The notes below the pieces were generated by a model that did not search any database, was not told the DNA's origin, and saw nothing but the letters and a program-made list of their open reading frames with translations. DNA of 64,000 bases, taken from the NCBI GenBank assembly GCA_013138735.1, contig WTCE01000030.1, positions 1 through 64,000 of the forward strand. The letters are read 5' to 3'. This document shows, piece after piece, positions 45,557 to 55,024 of this stretch. Position 1 is the stretch's first letter. The number at the start of each line of letters is the position of its first letter. The position numbers and the translations under genes were made by a program. This DNA is from Crocinitomix sp. Lineage in GTDB: Bacteria; Bacteroidota; Bacteroidia; Flavobacteriales_D; Crocinitomicaceae.

Positions 45557-46621
45557 TTAATATTCTTCAAAGGCTATTTCTTTTTCCAGTGGTTTTGAAA
45601 TTTTCTTTAAGAATTTATTAATCGTAGATTTTGAATTCATTGCTGCATCTGCAAAACAATATAATTCATTTAAGTCAAGCCTGATCCCCAAATTGTCAGC
45701 TAAAGAATTATTAAAAGAATAAGGCCGTTTTAATGTTATATTTCCCTCAAACCTTTCAATTTCAAGCATTGCTTTGAATAAACTTTCATCAGCTGCTATT
45801 TCTTGGCTGACAATATTAGAAATGTTTTCAATTGAAATTTGAGTAGAATTTAATAGCTCAATTAGATTGTCTGGCTTTGTGTAAACAGTCATTTCTCCCT
45901 TGCGCTTAGCGAAAAAGTCAAATTGAATTAGTTTCGTGAAAATTGAGTTGATATCATCTATATTTTCTTCCAGCGAATAATGGATCCATTTACATCCGAG
46001 TGCTGTATTGGTTATTGTATAATTTGGTTTGTCTCCATCAAGCTTCTTAATAACCACACCTTGTGTGTCTTGTTTCCAAGTGTAATCACTACCGTCTGAG
46101 ATTCCAACCTCAGCTATCGCCTTTATTCCTAAAGTGTCTAAAAATGCGTTAAAAACATTTAATCGATACGCTATAATCTCAGCTTGCTTCTTTTTTGATT
46201 TGGCTTTTTTAGCGTCATCTTCAACACGAATAGAAATATTGCAACGGTTCTCTGTTTTTACAAGAACAAGAGCAACTAATGGATAATTATAATCATGCAT
46301 CCATTCATCTTCAGGATCGCCTTTATATTCTTCCTGGTTTAACACTGTAAGATTAAAAAGCTCAAGACTATCATTGGAATAAAACGAGAAACAAGAAGAA
46401 AAGTCAATCTGTTTTTGAAGTGGTATTTTACTTTCTAAGGCTACATCAAAGTTTTTTGAGTTATTAATTCTAGCGACTAATTCCTTAAATGAAGTAATGG
46501 AGTTTGTATTGAATCTAAAATTAAATGTATTGTCACAATCTAAGGCCTGAGAAATTTCTTCAAACTCGGCTTTTATTTCTGCTCGATTAGTCGTTTGATG
46601 TTTAAAATAATATTCACTCAT
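45557..46621 (-). CDS. Hypothetical protein, 354 aa
   Basis: No family is recognised. The sequence is soluble, acidic and alpha/beta (FRFNTNSITSFKELVARINN, YPLVALVLVKTENRCNISIR, LIQFDFFAKRKGEMTVYTKP) with a short Lys-rich stretch (KKAKSKKKQAE) in the middle. The ATG start is clear. It is the first gene of a three-gene minus-strand group. The neighbouring WGR-like and LRR genes suggest accessory function. Confidence 0.6.
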   Translation of the reverse strand: MSEYYFKHQTTNRAEIKAEFEEISQALDCDNTFNFRFNTNSITSFKELVARINNSKNFDVALESKIPLQKQIDFSSCFSFYSNDSLELFNLTVLNQEEYKGDPEDEWMHDYNYPLVALVLVKTENRCNISIRVEDDAKKAKSKKKQAEIIAYRLNVFNAFLDTLGIKAIAEVGISDGSDYTWKQDTQGVVIKKLDGDKPNYTITNTALGCKWIHYSLEENIDDINSIFTKLIQFDFFAKRKGEMTVYTKPDNLIELLNSTQISIENISNIVSQEIAADESLFKAMLEIERFEGNITLKRPYSFNNSLADNLGIRLDLNELYCFADAAMNSKSTINKFLKKISKPLEKEIAFEEY

Positions 46622-46808
46622 ATTGTTTGCAATGCTAAAGGTTTAACAAAACCCACAAGCTTTATTCAATCTGTGCAGGAATTGCACACCTAAAAATAGC
46701 AAATAATCTTCTTATTCCTTTATCAAAAAAACATGGTTCGAAAAAAGTTGAGGCGAATCAAGTCGAAATGAATGTTGTCTTAAAACTAAGATTTGATTTT
46801 GTGATTAT

Positions 46809-47654
46809 TTACCGCAATTCAATATCACTTTTTATTTCCGTGTTTTCGTCGCAAAAACCCTTTAACTTACAACCTTCGGGGAGTAATAATTCTAGTTCTT
46901 TAATCTCAGCTTCGGTTAGTTGAATATAGGGCCAACAGCAAGTGTGGTACATTATGGAGAATTCTCTCATCTGGCTAAGTTCAAAGAGCGAACATTCAAA
47001 CTTCTCAAATTTTGATACAAGAGACAAAACCATATGAAATTTCTCTATATTAATTAATGGCTTTAGAAGACAAGGAGAAATATATTCAGATGTGAAAACT
47101 TCAACCTCTTTTAACCAAGTCATTTTGCAAATTATATCCTCGAACTCTTTGCCGGAAGCGGAACAATGAAGCACCTCTAAGGATTTCATATTCTGCAATT
47201 CAGGAGGTAGTTTTAAATAACCTTTTGTACTTAAAACATCAAGATTTTTGAGCTTAATTAATTCAAATATGGCATTCGGCAATGCTTCAATTTTGTTACC
47301 ACCAATTATTAATTCTTCAAGCTCGCTTAATTGCGACATTTCTTCCGGAATCTTTGTGATCGAATTGTACTCCAAATTTAAATATTTCAAATCCTTGCAA
47401 TTCAAGACACTTTTTGGAAAACTGGTTAGACCGCAAAGGGATAAATTCAATTTTTGAAGATTTTTGAATTCGCCCAATTTCTTTAATTCAGATTTTTTGG
47501 GATCTCCCATCCTCAAATCAAGTTGAAAAACTTTCTCGGGTGTCTTTAAAGCATTTTTTATGTCAATATAAACGTGATCCGCCTGTCCATATAGGCTAAT
47601 TGACCAAAAAATTAAAATAGAGAAAAGAATTTTAGTGGTTTTGTTTGAATTCAT
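46809..47654 (-). CDS. Secreted leucine-rich-repeat protein
   Basis: A signal peptide ends at LYGQ (about residue 24). LRR units follow from about 46 to 165: LQKLNLSLCGLTSFPKSVL, LKYLNLEYNSITKIPEEM, LEELIIGGNKIEALPNAI, LKNLDVLSTKGYLKLPPEL, matching the 23-residue bacterial pattern LxxLxLxxNxIxxLPxxI. The C-terminal half is less regular. Such secreted repeats bind proteins at the surface. It has no T9SS sorting tail, so it probably stays periplasmic. Confidence 0.82.
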   Translation of the reverse strand: MNSNKTTKILFSILIFWSISLYGQADHVYIDIKNALKTPEKVFQLDLRMGDPKKSELKKLGEFKNLQKLNLSLCGLTSFPKSVLNCKDLKYLNLEYNSITKIPEEMSQLSELEELIIGGNKIEALPNAIFELIKLKNLDVLSTKGYLKLPPELQNMKSLEVLHCSASGKEFEDIICKMTWLKEVEVFTSEYISPCLLKPLINIEKFHMVLSLVSKFEKFECSLFELSQMREFSIMYHTCCWPYIQLTEAEIKELELLLPEGCKLKGFCDENTEIKSDIELR

Positions 47655-47760
47655 AGTCCTATAATGTCATGGAATAATTATGTTACCAATTGATGCGACA
47701 AGCTTGAATAAAAGCAAAATCTGCAGCACCACAACTTCCGCGAAACCGTCCTTCTAAATC

Positions 47761-49128
47761 TTAATGGCTATGCCCACTATGATCATGCCCATCATGTTCA
47801 TTATGTGCAGGAGCGGGCTTAACGGTTAGAATATGCGTTGTGAAAATTAAATCAGAATAAGGTGGAATTGCGTCACGACCTTTAGCTCCATAAGCAAGGT
47901 GATAAGGCAAGAAGAAAACTGCTTTTCCTCCAACTCCAAGCATTGCCATTCCTTCTTCCCATCCAGGAACCATTCTATTGACTTTATATATAAATTTCAT
48001 TGGCTCACCCACTCCGTCCAATGTCGAGAAAAACTTAGAGCCGTCTTTGCGGAAGTTTCCTGTACAATGCGCTTCTACCGCTAATCCTGGAGCAACAACT
48101 GTGCTATCTCCTACTGTTTCGATTACATATACCAAGCCTGATGCTGTTTGTTCAGCATTCGGATGAAGTTTTTGAATTTCAGCAAGAAAAAACTTATTAT
48201 AATCCGGTACTGACATGCTTGCACATTGAGAAATACGGGCCTTTTCAGCATTTATTCTTTTATTATTATCAATTACGGCAACTAAATTTTTCTGGCTCGT
48301 TTCTAAGTTTGAAAACTCTAATTTTAATGCACTAATTTCCGTATCAATTTTTAATTTTTTCTTTTCTTTTTTTTGAGCGGCACTCTCTTTCTCTAACGTT
48401 TCAATTTGAGAATTTAAAGTTGCAAGCAATACTTCATTTTTCTTAACCATATCATCTTGACCTTCAGGGGTTTTATAATATGACTCTTCTTTGTAAACTG
48501 CAGTTGCGTCAAATGATTCAGCCAATTTACCTTTTCTAATGATGATGACTTCAGTCATAACATCATCTTTTTCAATTGAATTTAGCACATCTTGACCGAA
48601 AATAACATGACCAAATACTGTATGTAAGCCATCTAAATGTGGCGTAGCTTTGTGCGTAATAAAAAACTGACTCCCATTTGTTTTTCCCGCGTTGCTAAAT
48701 GGCCTTTTGGAATTTCGAGGATCCGAATTAGCCATTGATAAGATTCCAGGTCCGTTGTGACGCAAATCGTCTCTGGTTTCATCATACATTCTATGAACGG
48801 GGCCGCCGCTTCCATTTCCGTCAGGATCACCACCTTGAACCATAAAGTCAGCTATGACGCGGTGAAATATAAGTCCATCATAAAATGGTTTGTCGTAGTT
48901 ATTTGTATCAATAGTGAAGTTCCCCTCAGCTAATCCTACGAAGTTCGCCACTGTCATGGGTGCTTTTTCAAATTCCAATTCACAGAGTATTATTCCTTTT
49001 GTCGTGTTGAATTTGGCATACATGCCATCCTCAAGCTTAGGCAATTCAACTTCTTCAACCTTTTCTCCTTGTGCAAATGCAGGAACCATTAGAGTAAAAC
49101 ACAGTATTGATAAGAGTAATTTATTCAT
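47761..49128 (-). CDS. Two-domain peptidyl-prolyl isomerase (cyclophilin + FKBP)
   Basis: A signal peptide (MNKLLLSILCFTLMVPAFAQ) exports this 455-residue foldase. A cyclophilin domain (about 36-205) has FHRVIADFMVQGGDPDGNGS and GSQFFITHKATPHLDGLHTV; a coiled-coil linker (235-300) follows; then an FKBP-type domain (320-440) with PGLAVEAHCTGN, GWEEGMAMLGVGGKAVFFLP and YGAKGRDAIPPYSDLIF. The protein ends in a His-rich tail (HNEHDGHDHSGHSH) that could bind metal. It catalyses cis-trans isomerisation of proline bonds during folding in the periplasm. The dual-domain arrangement is known in Bacteroidota. It is the only housekeeping-like gene in this stretch. Confidence 0.93.
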   Translation of the reverse strand: MNKLLLSILCFTLMVPAFAQGEKVEEVELPKLEDGMYAKFNTTKGIILCELEFEKAPMTVANFVGLAEGNFTIDTNNYDKPFYDGLIFHRVIADFMVQGGDPDGNGSGGPVHRMYDETRDDLRHNGPGILSMANSDPRNSKRPFSNAGKTNGSQFFITHKATPHLDGLHTVFGHVIFGQDVLNSIEKDDVMTEVIIIRKGKLAESFDATAVYKEESYYKTPEGQDDMVKKNEVLLATLNSQIETLEKESAAQKKEKKKLKIDTEISALKLEFSNLETSQKNLVAVIDNNKRINAEKARISQCASMSVPDYNKFFLAEIQKLHPNAEQTASGLVYVIETVGDSTVVAPGLAVEAHCTGNFRKDGSKFFSTLDGVGEPMKFIYKVNRMVPGWEEGMAMLGVGGKAVFFLPYHLAYGAKGRDAIPPYSDLIFTTHILTVKPAPAHNEHDGHDHSGHSH

Positions 49129-49357
49129 TTTTATAGCTTATGTTAGTTTGATCTGAACACTTAAATTTACAGAACTCTAATTTATTGAATTATTCAAGAA
49201 GCATTGCTCGAATAGCGTCAGAATTTTCAAAAAAGAACCAATTAACTTGTATTCTATTCTGTCCCTCTTAAGTTTCAAACATGAAATATGGTGAATTTTA
49301 TTACTATGTACAGGCTATTTTCAGCTTTTCCATGACTATTTGCTCACTTTTAAGAAA

Positions 49358-50284
49358 TTACCATTTTTTCATTTCATCTGGCGCTTCAACTTTTGTGGGT
49401 TTCTGAGAATTTAGATCATGCAGTAATTCTAAATTCAACAATTGCACAGCCCCATCCTTTAATCGTTTTGAGGCATAAAGTTGGCCGTTTTTTGTAGCAA
49501 TTATTCTTCCATTGTGATCAACGTCTGCCCAGAAAAAACCGTCTAATTTTGTTTTTAGAACTCTTTTTTTAAGGTAAAATGTGGTTAATGTTTTCCCCAT
49601 ATCTGAATGATAATAGGAGATCATCCATAAAAAGGAGCTTTGTGTAATTTTCTTTTCAAATAGCTTTGGCTCCATTGGCGCTTTGCTTTCAGGATTGGTC
49701 TCATTCCAACGTTCAGAAGGTTTTCTTGTCACATTTCCTGAGGTCTCTTTTTCAACAAAGGATTGATTCTCTATCTCGCTCCAACCCTCTCTCTTTAGTC
49801 TATGTTCTAGCAAAGGATTAATATGCCCTTTCCATAAATTATAGTTCTTCAAAACATCTCCCAAAAACACTCCGACTTTTAAATTTTCTGGTAACAGACC
49901 TTCTGTTGCAATAGCACTTCCTCTTATTCCATTAAGTTCCAATTCTGTTTCACTTTTGAAAACGCCACCACCCGATCCAAATAAAGGTGCATGATGTTTC
50001 CACTTATATAGCGCAGCCCAATAAGGCGGTTTGCTAATGGCTGTCGTACTGTCATTTTCTTCAAATTGGTCATCCAAGTAAATCAAGTATTTTCCTGATG
50101 GAGAAAGGTCGCAACATCTTGGTCGCAATTTAACTTTTGACCATTGGCCGTATTCTAGTTCATCAGATTCCAAATCCCATACAATCATTTGTGTCCACTT
50201 TGTAGGACCTCTTCTAAAAACTACAGCTTTATTCGCTTCTCTCGCTAATAGAAAAAATATTCTGGCTGAATGAGTTGTTGACAT
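49358..50284 (-). CDS. Conserved hypothetical protein, 308 aa
   Basis: The segments VVFRRGPTKWTQMIVWDLES, EYGQWSKVKLRPRCCDLSPS and GKYLIYL resemble a conserved hypothetical protein I recall from several proteobacteria and Bacteroidota, usually seen in accessory regions. The product looks soluble and strand-rich and could form a propeller-like fold. No catalytic motif is evident. It is a single gene with loose spacing to its neighbours (225 nt upstream intergenic, 46 nt downstream). Confidence 0.65.
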   Translation of the reverse strand: MSTTHSARIFFLLAREANKAVVFRRGPTKWTQMIVWDLESDELEYGQWSKVKLRPRCCDLSPSGKYLIYLDDQFEENDSTTAISKPPYWAALYKWKHHAPLFGSGGGVFKSETELELNGIRGSAIATEGLLPENLKVGVFLGDVLKNYNLWKGHINPLLEHRLKREGWSEIENQSFVEKETSGNVTRKPSERWNETNPESKAPMEPKLFEKKITQSSFLWMISYYHSDMGKTLTTFYLKKRVLKTKLDGFFWADVDHNGRIIATKNGQLYASKRLKDGAVQLLNLELLHDLNSQKPTKVEAPDEMKKW

Positions 50285-50330
50285 TAAATGTGCTTTTTTT
50301 TATTAAAAACAGTTTGTATTACGTTTACTT

Positions 50331-50864
50331 TTAATTGTTTCCTTTTGGATATAACAAGTTATTTAATTGCTCGAATTCACCAAATTGTCCAAAAAAACGC
50401 GAATCGACTTTTGCACCAATAATATTATACTGAGCGCATGTAAAACAAATTTGAACAATCCCCATGACGTCTTTTTTCTTTCTAAAAATCAGGATATCTC
50501 TGTAAGTTGGCGTGCACTCGGCTGTTGTTATAATATCTGTTGATCGATAAGAGAATATTTCATTCAATTTTCCGAATTGTTTTTTCTTTATCCTATTCCT
50601 AACAAAACCTAAATCGAAAAGCTTTTCAGCTAGTTTAGGATCAAGTTTTTCTGGTAATCTATCAAACAAGCAATTAGGATAACCTTCGTCATTACGCCCT
50701 TTTTGCGACCAGAAGCGACTTACCTCTTCCTTACTTATTTTGAATTTAAAATGTAATACTTGCGTGTAGTCTGTAAAAAACACTTGACCTTCTTCTGGTT
50801 CTGATTGATTTTTCTGAAGTGAAAAACAGATCAAACAAATTATTACGACAAGTGTTATTTTCAT
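50331..50864 (-). CDS. Secreted protein, unknown function
   Basis: I placed the start at the internal ATG at 50864 because it begins a proper signal peptide (MKITLVVIICLICFSLQKNQ); an upstream start at 50906 adds a polar extension. The mature part contains a Cys pair (ECTPTYRDILIFRKKKDVMG, then CFTC) and ends GNN. No family is recognised. It is in the same direction as its neighbours. Confidence 0.6.
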   Translation of the reverse strand: MKITLVVIICLICFSLQKNQSEPEEGQVFFTDYTQVLHFKFKISKEEVSRFWSQKGRNDEGYPNCLFDRLPEKLDPKLAEKLFDLGFVRNRIKKKQFGKLNEIFSYRSTDIITTAECTPTYRDILIFRKKKDVMGIVQICFTCAQYNIIGAKVDSRFFGQFGEFEQLNNLLYPKGNN

Positions 50865-51062
50865 GTTTTGGTAATGGTTGGCGTACGTATGAGTAAATAT
50901 AGCCATTTTTAGATGGTACGACGAGTGCGCTGGCTAAGTTCCAGACATTGTCCTTTATGTGTGACGTAACCCCAAGATACTGGACAAACAAATGGTTTAA
51001 AGGAGTAATACCAAGAAGTGTGGAGATTTGGAATAAAGAGAACTCATGTTAATATGTTACCT

Positions 51063-51968
51063 TCAGTTTTTCACTTCAACAAGCGAAAATTTTTGTTTCT
51101 GAGTCGAAGTCATTACACCCGAAGCATCTAAAGAGAGAATGCCTGTAAGTGATACCCACTTGCCTTGATCCACTGAAAATTCACCTTGCGCACTGTATTG
51201 AAATTCCATCACGGTTTTTGTTGATTCTCCCGATTTCCCGCTAAAAGATGGCGTTACAAAATCACCAGAAACATATTCTCGTATGTTGTAATCAACAATA
51301 GCTATTGTTTCTCCGTCACGATCGACTATATCAGTTAGTGTGACTACATTTTCCTTGATTGCTTCTTGGCAAATGTAGTTTTGATCATTTCCGATTAAAT
51401 TTATATTACCCAATGTCCAAGTATCACCTCTTGAAACAGGTCCTTTTGGTAATTCGAAAAACATTGATAATAAGTTCTTTTGTTCACTTTTGACCCAAAA
51501 GCTATGCAAGGTACCATCTTTATTCACTGTACCTCTTAGGACAATTCCAGTTAGCATAGATTGAAATTTCGCGATTTCAGAATCATCTTCAGAATCTGAT
51601 TCTTTTGGGGTGGCACTCATTTCAATGTCTACAACATCTTGAAATATTTCAGAATTACTTAGAGTTGTTTTAAAAGATGTATTACTTTGAATTTGTTTAA
51701 GTTTGTTGAAGAAATCATTCTTTTTGTCATCAGAGTCTGAATCCTTCATTTTTTCGAATAAGCCGCCTAGTTCAACTTCAAATGTGGACTCTCCAATCTC
51801 TTCCATTACAGTTTCGTATTCAATTTTTTCTCCATCAGGAATTTTCCAATTTAATAGAACTTCATTTTTGTCTGAAGGTTTTTCTTCTGAAATGCTAGAA
51901 CAGGTTATAAATGTGAAAAGAGAGATTCCAAAAAAGATGGTACCTGCGATAATGTGTTTACTTATCAT
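51063..51968 (-). CDS. DUF6263-like lipoprotein
   Basis: The leader MISKHIIAGTIFFGISLFTFITC is a lipoprotein signal. The 280-residue mature domain begins LNWKIPDGEKIEYETVMEE and contains GIVLRGTVNKDGTLHSFWVK, LPKGPVSRGDTWTL and QYSAQGEFSVDQGKWVSLTG, the pattern I associate with the Bacteroidota DUF6263 family of envelope lipoproteins. Function is unknown. An acidic, Ser/Asp-rich loop (KDSDSDDKKND) sits in the middle. Confidence 0.65.
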   Translation of the reverse strand: MISKHIIAGTIFFGISLFTFITCSSISEEKPSDKNEVLLNWKIPDGEKIEYETVMEEIGESTFEVELGGLFEKMKDSDSDDKKNDFFNKLKQIQSNTSFKTTLSNSEIFQDVVDIEMSATPKESDSEDDSEIAKFQSMLTGIVLRGTVNKDGTLHSFWVKSEQKNLLSMFFELPKGPVSRGDTWTLGNINLIGNDQNYICQEAIKENVVTLTDIVDRDGETIAIVDYNIREYVSGDFVTPSFSGKSGESTKTVMEFQYSAQGEFSVDQGKWVSLTGILSLDASGVMTSTQKQKFSLVEVKN

Positions 51969-52072
51969 ATTTGCGGTATTGAAGGTTATTTATGAATAAA
52001 CGTGCTTGATCGTATTAATTTAAATGTCCCTCGAAATTACAAAATCCCCTACTCCTTTTCAAATTAGTGCGT

Positions 52073-52609
52073 CTAATTAGCTTTCCAATAATAATCTATG
52101 CTCAAAATCTTCCATTCTAGCTCAACTTTAGTAAGAAAAACAAATGCACCTTCGCCAGCCATTAAATCGCGATAATAGGGCGTCCAATCTTCAAAATACA
52201 CAAAAGCATATTTAAGGCCCTTAGTAAAACCACAATGTGAAAAAAGTATTTTAGCTGTCTTTTCAGTATGATCAGATGAAAAATAAGTGGTATTCAATTT
52301 TAAACTGTCCGAAAAATGGTCGTTGGCAATTTCGAAATCGTTTACAATTTCTAATATGTACTTTTTGAATAAAGAATCTGGGATAATTGTATAACCCAAT
52401 CCGCGGTTTATATCATGAGACGAACTTTCTTGGCCCTTTCCTATTTCATGATAGCTTGAATCTGTTAAAGTTGTTTGAGCTAAAATGACGTCATAGATTT
52501 CGCGTTCTTCAATAGTGCGCTCTTCTTCTGTTAAAGTGTCCAGCCGAATTGATGAACCGAAGGATAAAGTCAGAAAAACAATTGCCAAGAAGTATAAATA
52601 TTTTGTCAT
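52073..52609 (-). CDS. Secreted protein of unknown function, 178 aa
   Basis: An N-terminal hydrophobic leader (MTKYLYFLAIVFLTLSFGSS) indicates export. The mature part has helical and strand segments (EEREIYDVILAQTTLTDSSY, AKILFSHCGFTKGLKYAFVY) and no recognised motif. It stands 104 nt upstream of the lipoprotein gene that follows. No operon partner can be assigned. Confidence 0.6.
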   Translation of the reverse strand: MTKYLYFLAIVFLTLSFGSSIRLDTLTEEERTIEEREIYDVILAQTTLTDSSYHEIGKGQESSSHDINRGLGYTIIPDSLFKKYILEIVNDFEIANDHFSDSLKLNTTYFSSDHTEKTAKILFSHCGFTKGLKYAFVYFEDWTPYYRDLMAGEGAFVFLTKVELEWKILSIDYYWKAN

Positions 52610-52689
52610 GAAAGTTTCGATTAGAGCCTTAGCTTGTTCTTGAAATTAATGTTCAAATAAATTGGAAGGTAACTAATTGCATGATTATT

Positions 52690-53241
52690 TTATTTGAGCA
52701 AAGGATTCTGTTCATTTATCTCCTTTAATAATTTATCCGATTTTAATTTTTCTTCTTGCCCATCATAAATTCTGTTTTGAGCAAAATGGAATACATCATT
52801 GTGGTGATAGTATAAGGCCCAATTCAAGGTCTTGTCCCAAACTACTAAGTCATAAGCGGAAAAGAGATTTGCTGAATAGTGAATGGCCATTTTCCAAGTC
52901 ATCACAAAAGCGGTATCTGGTTGAAAAGTCATATAAACAAGGCTATTAAATTTCAACTTTTGATTGAAGAGCCATTTTTTAACTTCTTTTTCCATCTCTT
53001 CTCCAAAACTAAACTTTTCGTAATCCTCAAAATATTTTTTTGATTCTGGATCGAAGTTGTTGATCTTGATTTGATCTTCGAAATCCCAAAGTGCTTTTGA
53101 GGCATTTGCATCAAGCGCAAAAATTTGGTCAAGGTGTTCATTGGCTGGAAGTTTCCCTTGAGAATCTTCGAAAAGCCATCTCAATGGGTGTTCGTGGAGG
53201 GGCATTGACCCATTTGTGATATTGCTTAGTTCAGTCATCAT
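52690..53241 (-). CDS. Hypothetical protein, 183 aa
   Basis: A soluble protein without signal peptide; FALDANASKALWDFEDQIKI and FVMTWKMAIHYSANLFSAYD look helical with aromatic clusters. The N-terminus begins MMTELSNITNGSMPLHEHPL, and either Met could start. No family is recognised. It lies 56 nt after the 256-residue gene. Confidence 0.55.
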   Translation of the reverse strand: MMTELSNITNGSMPLHEHPLRWLFEDSQGKLPANEHLDQIFALDANASKALWDFEDQIKINNFDPESKKYFEDYEKFSFGEEMEKEVKKWLFNQKLKFNSLVYMTFQPDTAFVMTWKMAIHYSANLFSAYDLVVWDKTLNWALYYHHNDVFHFAQNRIYDGQEEKLKSDKLLKEINEQNPLLK

Positions 53242-53297
53242 TGATTTCAGCTTGCCGGTTGAATAAAATTAACCGTTTTAATCCCTTCTAAATGATG

Positions 53298-54068
53298 CTA
53301 TGGATATTTTTCTATAAATTTTTCCTCTAAAGATTTTAAGAATTGAGAGAATTGAATTGGATGATGAAGATTTTCAATTACTCGCTCTTTACTAAAAAAA
53401 TAATTTTCACCTATTTGACTTTCTATCGCTTCTAAATCCATGAGGCTTGTGTCCACCATATTTTTATTCGAATAAAAGGCAATTGCCTCATTTTTAGACT
53501 TTCCATAAACAATTCCTTCCAAATCTGATAAATTAGACTTCCCAATTGCGTTTACATAATCCTCTCCAAAAAAATTAAACCAACTTATACCTGGTAAATA
53601 ATCTTGAAAAGCCCACATTGATGATCCTTCCCAACCATAAGAAGATCCTCCAGATTCAAAACGCGTTACCACTTTGTGCCTTTGATCGTAAATTTCTCTA
53701 GAATCTAAACTCGCAAAAATTAGGGCGCCTGAATCATTTAAAATATTAAAAATTTGCATGAGGTCTTCTAAGGCTGAATTAAGATTTTTGATACTCACAG
53801 TTATCCCTCCTCCTCCATGAATCTGACCCGATTGATCTGTACTTAGACTTATATGAAGTCTATTTTTTCCTTTGATCAATATTGACATATACTGTTTCCA
53901 ATGCGCTTTAACATTCGCTTTATAAGAGCTGTCCACTTTGGTCATTTTACTTTCAGAATAGCCAAATTTTTCAAGCACAATTGTATTATACTCTTTGCTA
54001 AAAAGTTTTAACAAGGTTTTCTCTTGAAAAACGTGATAGTTAAGTGTAAGATTGAATGTCAATTCCAT
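53298..54068 (-). CDS. Hypothetical protein, 256 aa
   Basis: A soluble protein with a beta-rich first half (MELTFNLTLNYHVFQEKTLL, GKNRLHISLSTDQSGQIHGG) and an aromatic Gly-rich middle (GGSSYGWEGSSMWAFQDYLP). No signal peptide or family is recognised. The ATG start is clear. It is spaced about 80 nt from the membrane-protein gene upstream. Confidence 0.55.
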   Translation of the reverse strand: MELTFNLTLNYHVFQEKTLLKLFSKEYNTIVLEKFGYSESKMTKVDSSYKANVKAHWKQYMSILIKGKNRLHISLSTDQSGQIHGGGGITVSIKNLNSALEDLMQIFNILNDSGALIFASLDSREIYDQRHKVVTRFESGGSSYGWEGSSMWAFQDYLPGISWFNFFGEDYVNAIGKSNLSDLEGIVYGKSKNEAIAFYSNKNMVDTSLMDLEAIESQIGENYFFSKERVIENLHHPIQFSQFLKSLEEKFIEKYP

Positions 54069-54146
54069 TTGTCAGTTTAGGCTTTAATGCTGTAAATAGT
54101 AATGAATAAAATTAGCGATTTAGGCGCAGTTAACTAAAAGTGACTT

Positions 54147-54926
54147 CTATTTTTCATCAGGAACTTTTTCCTTGCGTTTAAAAATCATGTATAAATCAGA
54201 AATGAGATAGGTTAAGGCAATTGAAATTGTGATGATTGGCAAGATATACTTTCCCGAAGGGATCAAATGAAAGATTGAAACCCAAAGAAAGAAAATGCAA
54301 AGCGGGTATAAAAATAAGCGTGCTAGGACCATTTTCCAGTTCCATTGCGTATCATTTATTTCGCGCATTTTAGTATAATCTTCGCCTAATATGACCTGCT
54401 TGAGGTGCGTTAAGAAGACATCTCGGTCTTTATGAACCAATCCTAACGAAATTGATGATCGTGTTTCTAAAGAGCAGATATTATTGAATAGAAAGCTCTC
54501 TTTTTCTAAAATTATGGTAATCATCATTCCCCAGTTTGTTGTAAACCCCGGTGCAGATTCATATTGATAAACATTCTCCTGATTCAGTTTCAAATGCCAT
54601 TTCCGATCTTTAGCGGTTCTTTTTATGGCTTCTTCTAACTCTTCTTCTGTCACTGAAATGGGGATTTCTTTGAACCTTAACTTTCTATACTTTACAAAAA
54701 CAATTATTGTAGGCATTATTCCTAAGTACAAATAAGCCTGAAGCATTTCTCCCATGGTTCTTACACCGTGCTTTTCTGCAGAAAAGTATTCATCCCAAAG
54801 CACGTAAATTATCATTATTAAAATGACGGCAAAGATCCAGATTGCAGGAGAATAATGTTTCAATTTTTGCTTCCAATTTAGAATCAAACGTTTGTTGTCT
54901 GTTATTATGGAAAGAGGCTTATTCAT
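54147..54926 (-). CDS. Membrane protein, unknown function
   Basis: Two N-terminal membrane segments (about 28-47 and 66-84), a soluble middle of about 110 residues (EEELEEAIKRTAKDRKWHLK, KESFLFNNICSLETRSSISL) and two C-terminal segments (about 203-245) with a basic end. No family is recognised. The topology would place the middle domain on the cytosolic face. Same direction and loose spacing as its neighbours. Confidence 0.6.
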   Translation of the reverse strand: MNKPLSIITDNKRLILNWKQKLKHYSPAIWIFAVILIMIIYVLWDEYFSAEKHGVRTMGEMLQAYLYLGIMPTIIVFVKYRKLRFKEIPISVTEEELEEAIKRTAKDRKWHLKLNQENVYQYESAPGFTTNWGMMITIILEKESFLFNNICSLETRSSISLGLVHKDRDVFLTHLKQVILGEDYTKMREINDTQWNWKMVLARLFLYPLCIFFLWVSIFHLIPSGKYILPIITISIALTYLISDLYMIFKRKEKVPDEK

Positions 54927-55024
54927 TTGATTTTGGTCGTATAATAATTCTTATAATTTATTTTTAAAATCATTTATGATTCTTTCCGCTCAAAAATAAG
55001 TATAGATGTTCATTAATCAGGTAT

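Noticed and set aside
41508-46659. Identical 11-mers AAACCCACAAG near two gene starts, considered as a cassette-boundary repeat
   Set aside because: Hundreds of chance 11-mer matches are expected in 64 kb, and the flanks show no shared palindrome.
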